A model generated the notes under the pieces. That model was not told the origin of the DNA, searched no databases, and saw only the letters and a list, made by a program, of their open reading frames with translations. DNA of 11,593 nucleotides from Clostridia bacterium. Its GTDB lineage: Bacteria > Bacillota > Clostridia > Christensenellales > Borkfalkiaceae. Location: contig CAAGGZ010000149.1 of the NCBI GenBank assembly GCA_900769545.1, positions 1 through 11,593 of the forward strand. Reading direction: 5' to 3'. Positions 6,446-11,593 of the stretch are shown here, in pieces (position 1 is the first letter of the stretch; every line of letters starts with the position of its first letter). Position numbers and translations under genes: made by a program.

Positions 6446-7960
6446 ATGGCTGTAAAGAAAATCCAGATTACGTGGACAAAACAAAATACGTTCAAGAGTA
6501 TATTGTTGTTTTTGCTCCATTTCATACTTTTGATGGCGGTATCGGGGGTACTGTTGCTCTACGATAAATTCGCTTATTTGCGGGAACATATGGAAGAGCA
6601 CGGCGCGCATTATCTGTATGCGATATTCTGCGCCTTTTTGCTCGTTGTGATTATGTACTGCTATTTCTTTTTCGAGAACAAAGCGTTGCTTGCAAACGGT
6701 AAAAATATAGCGCTGATATTCTCTGTGCTCAATTTGTACGTAATCATTGCGTATCTTATCGGTATCAACATTCACGTGTATGCGCGTCCCGTTGCATTCG
6801 TGGCGTTGATGATGTTCGTGCTGGTGGGTAGACGCGAGGCAATATTCCTCAATATCATCAGCGCGCTTTTGATGTTTGTCATCGATAACTTCGCGGTGAC
6901 GACAACGGGATTTTTGACGGAGTATTATTCTTCGCTTCTCATTTCCTTCTCGGCTGGTATGTTCGCAATTTTCTTTTGCGATAAAGCAAAAACCCGTTTC
7001 CGTGTAATCGGTATCGGTATCGTAATCGTAATCCCTATCGACCTTATCATTTTCCTGTTGGAAATCTCTATGCTTGTAAAAACGGGGGATTCCTTGTTGG
7101 AAATGCCTGCGTTTGAAAATATTTTGACCAATATGGGCTACGGCTTATTCGGCGGCGTTATGTCCACCGTATTCTTCTTGGCGATTTTGCCGATTTTTGA
7201 AAACCTTTTCAACTGTCTTACCGTGTTCAGACTGCGTGAATTGACCAGCTCCGACGCGAAGATATTGAGAAAGCTCAAGGAAGAAGCTCCTGGTACTTAC
7301 AATCACGCCGTTATGGTTGCGCAGCTTGCGGAATCTTGCGCGGCGGCAATCGGCGAGGACGTGGACTATGCCAGAGCGGCAGCCCTCTATCACGACGTCG
7401 GGAAATTGCATTATCCCGAGCATTTCACGGAAAACCAAGGCGATTATAACTTGCATGACGAGTTGACGCCGGAGCTTTCCGCGGATATTATCCGTTCGCA
7501 CGCAAAGGACGGCTATACGTTGATTAAAAATCATCATTTACCCGATTTCCTTGCGGACGTAGCCATTCAGCATCACGGCACGATGCCCATTCGTTATTTC
7601 TACGCGAAAGCGTTGAAATTGACGGACGGGGAACTTAATATCGAGGATTTCTCTTATCTTGGCCCTAAGCCCCAAACGAAAGTGGCGGCAATCGTTATGA
7701 TTGCAGACGCTTCCGAGGCGGCTGTCCGCGCTACCAATTCCCGTTCTCCCGAGGCGGCGGAAAAAGCAATCCGTATGGTTATCGAGGAACGTATGGACTT
7801 GGAGCAGTTTGCAGAGTGTGACATCACAATGGGCGACTTGACGAAGATTCGTCTTGCGTTGGTTGCGACGTTGACGGGGGTATATCATCACAGAATTAAA
7901 TATCCCAACATCAAGTACAAACGCAACGAGGACGGTACGACAAAAGGGGAGAACGTCTAA
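6446..7960 (+). CDS. pgpH: PgpH/YqfF-like membrane HD phosphodiesterase, short form (c-di-AMP hydrolase)
   Basis: A 504-residue membrane protein. One helix lies at about 17-39, then seven more between about 57 and 255, followed by a cytoplasmic HD domain (about 280-475). All expected metal ligands are present: His287, His316-Asp317 (YHDVGK), His352, His376-His377 (QHHGT) and Asp421. Listeria PgpH degrades c-di-AMP to pApA with this HD domain, so the same reaction is inferred. The family is usually about 700 residues because a large extracytoplasmic 7TMR-HDED domain sits between helices 1 and 2; here only about 17 residues separate them, so that domain is absent. The reading frame is clean, so this is not a recent break. 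GGAG at 6431-6434 lies inside the end of phoH. The stop overlaps the ybeY start by 1 base. Confidence 0.9.
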   Translation: MAVKKIQITWTKQNTFKSILLFLLHFILLMAVSGVLLLYDKFAYLREHMEEHGAHYLYAIFCAFLLVVIMYCYFFFENKALLANGKNIALIFSVLNLYVIIAYLIGINIHVYARPVAFVALMMFVLVGRREAIFLNIISALLMFVIDNFAVTTTGFLTEYYSSLLISFSAGMFAIFFCDKAKTRFRVIGIGIVIVIPIDLIIFLLEISMLVKTGDSLLEMPAFENILTNMGYGLFGGVMSTVFFLAILPIFENLFNCLTVFRLRELTSSDAKILRKLKEEAPGTYNHAVMVAQLAESCAAAIGEDVDYARAAALYHDVGKLHYPEHFTENQGDYNLHDELTPELSADIIRSHAKDGYTLIKNHHLPDFLADVAIQHHGTMPIRYFYAKALKLTDGELNIEDFSYLGPKPQTKVAAIVMIADASEAAVRATNSRSPEAAEKAIRMVIEERMDLEQFAECDITMGDLTKIRLALVATLTGVYHHRIKYPNIKYKRNEDGTTKGENV

Positions 7961-8445
7961 TGGGAAATTTCCGTATTTATTGCGAGGATGAAAACTTTCC
8001 AAAGGAAAACGTTACCGCGCTGGAGCGCGCTATGGACGGCTTTGTAAGGTCCGATTTACCGCTCGCCATCGAGTTTATATTCGTGGACGGTGAGGAAATC
8101 AGACGTTTAAACCGTGAAATGCGCGATACGGATAAGGTGACGGACGTGCTCAGTTTTCCCACGCTCGACGGGATTAAAGGCGAACCGCTGTATGCCGCGG
8201 AGTATACCTTTGAAACGGACGAGGAGGGGAATCTTCTCATCGGCTCGGTTGTCGTTTGCTGCGACAGAGCAAGAGAACAGGCAGAGGAATTTGGTCATTC
8301 GTACAATCGGGAGCTTCACTATCTGTTGGTGCACGGTATTATGCACTGTTTGGGCTACGATCACATGACGGATGAAGAAAAGGCGGAAATGCGAGAAAAA
8401 GAAGAAATTATTCTCGGTAAAATGGGAATCACGAGAGAAGCGTAA
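7960..8445 (+). CDS. ybeY: YbeY, rRNA maturation endoribonuclease
   Basis: A 161-residue cytoplasmic metalloprotein. The family's zinc motif HGxxHxxGYDH is intact with His125, His129 and His135. Upstream, LNREMRDTDKVTDVLSFP and LIGSVVVCCDRAREQAEE are typical YbeY blocks. YbeY acts in 16S rRNA 3'-end processing and ribosome quality control. The ATG shares one base with the pgpH stop (taATG), and AGGGGAG (7945-7951) lies 8 bases upstream, so translation is coupled to pgpH. In B. subtilis dgkA and cdd follow; here era comes next after 19 bases. Confidence 0.96.
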   Translation: MGNFRIYCEDENFPKENVTALERAMDGFVRSDLPLAIEFIFVDGEEIRRLNREMRDTDKVTDVLSFPTLDGIKGEPLYAAEYTFETDEEGNLLIGSVVVCCDRAREQAEEFGHSYNRELHYLLVHGIMHCLGYDHMTDEEKAEMREKEEIILGKMGITREA

Positions 8446-8464
8446 GTTGGAGGACGAAGAAAGA

Positions 8465-9358
8465 ATGAAAAGCGGATACGTAGCGGTTATCGGCAGAGCA
8501 AATGCGGGAAAAAGCACGCTTATTAACGTAATGGTAGGGGAAAAGGTGTCTATCGTGTCGCCTAAACCTCAGACCACGCGCGACAGAATTTTGGGGGTAT
8601 TGACGGAAGACGATTATCAAATCGTGTTTGTGGATACTCCGGGGATTTATAAGGCGCGGAATGCGCTCACCGATATGATGATGCGCACGACGGAAACCAG
8701 CGCGCGTTCCGTAGATTTTATTCTTTACGTGCTTGACGGACACGACGGTATCGGGGAAGAGGATTTTGCGTTGATTGCAAAATATAAGTCGCTGAATATC
8801 CCCATGGCGGTGGCTTATACGAAAATCGACATTATGCCCAAGGAAAACATTCCTCTGGACATGGCGAAGTTTTCCGATTCCGGGTTGGATATTGACGTGT
8901 TCCCCGTTTCGGCGAGAAAAGGGAAAAACGTGCGTCAGTTAAAGGAATTTCTCGTGGAAAAAATGCCCGAAGGGGAGAAAATCTTTCAGCAGGATATTGT
9001 TTCGGATAAAAGCGAACGCTTTATGATTTCCGAAATTATGCGTGAAAAGATTTTGCTTAAATTCGACAAGGAAATCCCCCACGGTATCGCCATTGTCATC
9101 AACAATTTCGAGTTGCAGGACAACGGCGTTTACGACGTGAATTTGGACATCGTGTGCGAGCGCGCAAATCACAAAGCCATTCTCATCGGCAAGCAAGGGA
9201 AAGCGATTAAAGAGGTTTCGTCCTTTGCCCGTCAAGATATGGAAAAGTTTTTGGGCGCAAAGGTATTCCTTACCACCTACGTCAAGGTTAAAGAAGATTG
9301 GCGTGATAAAATGGGGCTTTTGAAGGAATACGGTTACGAGGATATTTCGAAAGAGTAA
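8465..9358 (+). CDS. era: Era, ribosome-assembly GTPase
   Basis: A 297-residue GTPase with an N-terminal G domain and C-terminal KH domain. G1 is GRANAGKS (10-17), followed by the G2 region KPQTTRD, G3 DTPG (57-60), G4 TKID (119-122) and G5 SARKG (149-153). The KH domain has GKQG (242-245) and ends with the family's VKVKEDWRDK. Era binds the 3' end of 16S rRNA and aids 30S assembly, which fits the ybeY neighbour. I chose the ATG at 8465 because GGAGG (8449-8453) lies upstream and the protein then starts as Era does; a longer frame from 8372 overlaps ybeY. Oddities are Thr in place of the usual Asn in NKxD and Ala-Ala in place of Pro-Val in the P-loop. Confidence 0.96.
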   Translation: MKSGYVAVIGRANAGKSTLINVMVGEKVSIVSPKPQTTRDRILGVLTEDDYQIVFVDTPGIYKARNALTDMMMRTTETSARSVDFILYVLDGHDGIGEEDFALIAKYKSLNIPMAVAYTKIDIMPKENIPLDMAKFSDSGLDIDVFPVSARKGKNVRQLKEFLVEKMPEGEKIFQQDIVSDKSERFMISEIMREKILLKFDKEIPHGIAIVINNFELQDNGVYDVNLDIVCERANHKAILIGKQGKAIKEVSSFARQDMEKFLGAKVFLTTYVKVKEDWRDKMGLLKEYGYEDISKE

Positions 9359-9428
9359 CGCAAGCCGAGCTCCCCTGTCGCATAAAGTTGATAAAATTGT
9401 TCCACACTAAGGTTGCGGAGGGGAACTT

Positions 9429-9542
9429 ATGCGAGATAAGTACGAGGAGAACGGAGCGGCAAAAATGGCTTGGAAACTGTTTGAAAAAACAGGCAGTATC
9501 AGCTATTATATGCTCTATTACGAGTTGATCCGAAAGAAATAG
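9429..9542 (+). CDS. yqzL: YqzL-family small protein
   Basis: A 37-residue reading frame with a very strong SD (GGAGGGG, 9417-9423, 5 bases before the ATG). The C-terminal half, MAWKLFEKTGSISYYMLYYE, matches the pattern of the small YqzL family (W-K-x-F-x-x-TG-x-x-x-x-Y-x-x-Y-x-E), which in B. subtilis also sits between era and recO. The stop overlaps the recO SD. The function of YqzL is unknown. Conserved position and motif argue that it is real despite its length, and its basic end could suit RNA or protein contact. It could also act mainly by coupling translation into recO. Confidence 0.82.
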   Translation: MRDKYEENGAAKMAWKLFEKTGSISYYMLYYELIRKK

Positions 9543-9555
9543 GAAGAGGAACGAG

Positions 9556-10281
9556 ATGGAGATAAAAACGGACGCAATCGTCTTGCAGACGGTCGATTAT
9601 AAAGATAACGACAAAATATTGACGCTGTTTTCTCCTTCTTTGGGCAAAATCACCGCAGGCATACGCGGTGTGAAAAAGCCTCAGGCAAAGTTGGCGTTTT
9701 CCGCGCAGCCCTTTTGTTTTGCGGAATACGTTTTGGCGGAAAAAGGCGGCAGATACACGGTAACAAGCGCGTATTTGCACGAGAGTTTTTTCGAGCTCCG
9801 CATCGACATCGTTCGCTTTTATGCGGCGTGCGCGGCGGCGGAGGTTTGCCGTTCCATTTTACAGGAAAACGAGCAGTATGACGGCTTGTTTATTGCATTT
9901 ATCGAGTGTTTAAAGGCGCTTTCTCTTGCGCAAGAGGACGTTGCCGAAACGGTGATAAGCTTTTTACTCGTGGCATTACGAGAGAGCGGTTATCCGCTGG
10001 ATTTAAGCTATTTAGAGGAATGTGACGGGGATATTGGGGAAAAGCTTTGGTTTGATTTTTCCGACGGTCGTTTTGCGACCTTCGACCGCTGTACGCAGGG
10101 GGAACGGGTAAGTTTGTCTACCTATCATACTTTGCGTAAGTGTTCGGGACTCGCCTTCGACGAAACCGTTTTAGAGGGCGGTAAAAAACGCGCTTTGCGT
10201 TTGTTGCGCGCCTTTTTGGCGGAGAAAATCGAGGAGCGTATAGAGAACTTGGGCGAACTCATTCGCCTTTATGAGGAGTAA
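9556..10281 (+). CDS. recO: RecO, recombination mediator protein
   Basis: A 241-residue protein. The N-terminal OB-fold (about 1-80) starts with the typical TDAIVLQTVDYKDNDKILTLFSP and LGKITAGIRGVKKP. An all-helical C-terminal domain follows. RecO loads RecA on SSB-coated single-stranded DNA with RecR. The zinc-finger loop seen in many RecO proteins (two C-x2-C pairs) is reduced here: only Cys156 and Cys179 remain, in ECDGD and FDRC, so metal binding is probably lost. AGGA/GAGGA at 9541-9550 precedes the ATG. Length is close to the family norm. Confidence 0.93.
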   Translation: MEIKTDAIVLQTVDYKDNDKILTLFSPSLGKITAGIRGVKKPQAKLAFSAQPFCFAEYVLAEKGGRYTVTSAYLHESFFELRIDIVRFYAACAAAEVCRSILQENEQYDGLFIAFIECLKALSLAQEDVAETVISFLLVALRESGYPLDLSYLEECDGDIGEKLWFDFSDGRFATFDRCTQGERVSLSTYHTLRKCSGLAFDETVLEGGKKRALRLLRAFLAEKIEERIENLGELIRLYEE

Positions 10282-10308
10282 TCAAACAGCCTTGAACGTT
10301 CGATAGGG

Positions 10309-10324
10309 GCGGCTTTTACGCCGC
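10309..10324 (+). promoter_or_regulatory. small GC hairpin between recO and the last gene
   Basis: The arms gcggc (10309-10313) and gccgc (10320-10324) enclose a TTTTAC loop. It lies 28 bases after the recO stop and 21 before the next ATG. There is no downstream T-run, so it is not a convincing terminator. It may slightly reduce read-through or protect the message. Confidence 0.3.
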
Positions 10325-10345
10325 AGAAATTAAAAAAGGACGAAT

Positions 10346-11593
10346 ATGGCAAAGAAAAAGGCAGAAAGCGCGGTTGTCGTGACGCGCGCAGAAAAAAAGG
10401 ACGCGACAAAGAATTTGATTCGGGAAATGCTCTCGAAAGAACAGTATAAACATAACGATTTGATTGATGAAGTGGCAAAATCCTACGCGCAACGTTTTGA
10501 GGGCGAGGATACGGAAAATATCAATGACGTTAAGGGCAGAGTCGGGTCGGTGCTCGACATTATGAAAAAGGACGGAGACGTATTGCTTGAGGGGGGCATG
10601 TATGCGTTGAAGCAAGAAACGCTTGCGCCCATAGCCGAGGAAAAACCTGCGCCGAAAAAACAGACGAAAAAGGCGGAGCCCAAGAAAAAAGCAACGGTGA
10701 AAAAAGAAACGGAAGTAAAAGCGGAAACGCCCAAATCCGTAGAAGAGAAACCCGTCAAAAAAACGGTGGCAAAACGTACGAAAGCCGCTAAAAAAGAGGA
10801 GGAAACGGAAGAAAAGACAGCTCCATTGCCTACGCCGCCAATTCAGCCCATCGTGCCCGTAGCTCCCATTACGCCCGAGGTTGCCCCCGAACCCATTCCT
10901 GCGTCTGCACCCAAAAAACGGACGAAAAAGGCGAAGAAAGAAACGGCGGAGGAAGTAAAACCCGTGGAAACGGCAAACGAGCCGCCCATGGTCGAGTTGA
11001 AAGAGGGAAAACCCGTTGAAAAAGAAGCGGAAGTGCCCACCGTGTCCGAGGTGAAAGCAGAGGAAACAACAAAGCAAGCTTTGACGGTGAAAGAAAAAGG
11101 TGAAATCACGCCTCAGCCTGTTGTAATGGATATGAGTTTTTTGTTTGGCGACGTAAAACCCAAAGCGCAGGAAACTAAAAAAGAGGAAAAACCTATTTCT
11201 GAGAAAACGGAAGAGCCTAAAACGGAAGACAAACCCGTTGAAAATGAGGTAAAACTGCAAGAAAAGCCTGTTGAAAAACAAGAGGAAAGAAAATCGGAAA
11301 AAGTAAACGAGCGTAAGGGGAAGCCCGTTGTAAAAACGGCGGAGCCGCCTCGTCAAAATGCGCCCGTTCAAAATAATCAACAGCCTGCGCAAAACGCAAA
11401 AAAACAGCCTTTGCGCGTGCAGGGGAGCGCGCTTAGCGTGCGCCACCGCTCGGATAATAAACCGATGACGGAAGAGGAAAAGCTCCGCGAAAACTTTTTA
11501 CGCAGACTTCGCGCGCTCGGCGGCGATTATTTTGAATATTATTCGGTGTATTTGTTGGAAAAATACTCCCGAAGAAACGGCAGAAGATTGGAA
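10346..11593 (+). CDS. Unrecognised protein: winged-helix-like N-terminus, Lys/Glu/Pro-rich linker, start of a C-terminal domain (partial)
   Basis: The frame is open for 416 codons to the window edge, so the 3' end is missing. An AAAGGA SD (to 10340) lies 5 bases before the ATG. Residues about 18-90 look folded, with helices TKNLIREMLSKEQ and NDLIDEVAKSYAQRF, then GRVGSVLDIMKKDG and a strand pair VLLEGGMYALK, which suggests a winged helix like those of Mrr-N or HARE-HTH proteins. Residues about 93-373 are low-complexity, rich in K, E, P, T and A. KPV recurs at residues 135, 205, 222, 296, 307 and 326, and basic clusters such as KKRTKKAKK appear. One hydrophobic island, VVMDMSFLFGD (259-269), interrupts it. 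From Met374 the sequence looks folded again (LRENFLRRLRALGGDYFEYY), faintly like the start of an Mrr-type nuclease domain. Function is unknown; DNA or RNA binding is an inference from charge and fold. Confidence 0.8.
   Translation, partial: MAKKKAESAVVVTRAEKKDATKNLIREMLSKEQYKHNDLIDEVAKSYAQRFEGEDTENINDVKGRVGSVLDIMKKDGDVLLEGGMYALKQETLAPIAEEKPAPKKQTKKAEPKKKATVKKETEVKAETPKSVEEKPVKKTVAKRTKAAKKEEETEEKTAPLPTPPIQPIVPVAPITPEVAPEPIPASAPKKRTKKAKKETAEEVKPVETANEPPMVELKEGKPVEKEAEVPTVSEVKAEETTKQALTVKEKGEITPQPVVMDMSFLFGDVKPKAQETKKEEKPISEKTEEPKTEDKPVENEVKLQEKPVEKQEERKSEKVNERKGKPVVKTAEPPRQNAPVQNNQQPAQNAKKQPLRVQGSALSVRHRSDNKPMTEEEKLRENFLRRLRALGGDYFEYYSVYLLEKYSRRNGRRLE

Noticed and set aside
8372..8464. Possible upstream extension of era
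   Set aside because: It overlaps ybeY, encodes a Lys/Glu stretch absent from Era, and the ATG at 8465 has a good SD.
9371..9424. Pairing of tcccct (9371-9376) with agggga (9419-9424) that could hide the yqzL SD
   Set aside because: Only 6 base pairs close a loop of about 42 bases, which is weak; no alternative partner supports a switch.
10316..11446. 376-codon open frame on the - strand
   Set aside because: It is the reverse complement of the Lys/Glu-rich + strand gene, giving Phe/Leu/Arg-rich nonsense, with no SD and no family resemblance.

Overview
This window looks like chromosomal DNA of a spore-forming-lineage Bacillota, probably class Clostridia. The main evidence is conserved synteny: yqfC - yqfD - phoH - pgpH/yqfF - ybeY - era - yqzL - recO, all on the + strand. 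This is the order known from Bacillus subtilis and relatives, but without dgkA and cdd between ybeY and era. Strong purine-rich Shine-Dalgarno (SD) sites and a TTG start also fit this group. No genus can be named from the sequence alone. I see no RNA genes, insertion sequences or CRISPR, and no stretch over 300 bases without a gene.

Region 1 (1-3968) holds an efflux and ion-transport cluster. The 3' part of one ABC half-transporter overlaps by 4 bases a complete second half-transporter. Their nucleotide-binding motifs are complementary in the way known for asymmetric heterodimeric exporters (TM287/288, BmrCD, LmrCD). A CLC-type chloride/proton antiporter with a C-terminal TrkA-C (RCK_C) domain follows 16 bases later.

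Region 2 (3969-5395) holds the sporulation pair yqfC-yqfD, preceded by a good match to a sigma-E promoter. Inside yqfD lies a strong sigma-A-like promoter, and between yqfD and phoH there is a compact run of stem-loops.

Region 3 (5396-10281) is a housekeeping operon for RNA and ribosome maturation, c-di-AMP turnover and DNA repair. It contains PhoH ATPase, a PgpH-like membrane HD phosphodiesterase that lacks its usual extracytoplasmic domain, YbeY, Era, a 37-residue YqzL-family protein and RecO.

Region 4 (10346 to the end) is one long reading frame open at the window edge. It encodes an unrecognised protein with a small winged-helix-like N-terminus, about 280 residues of Lys/Glu/Pro-rich low-complexity sequence, and the start of a folded C-terminal domain. 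It is the least explained gene here. I did not find a clearly new biological system. The most unusual items are this gene, the reduced PgpH, the selectivity-filter Cys in the CLC protein and the structured leader of phoH.
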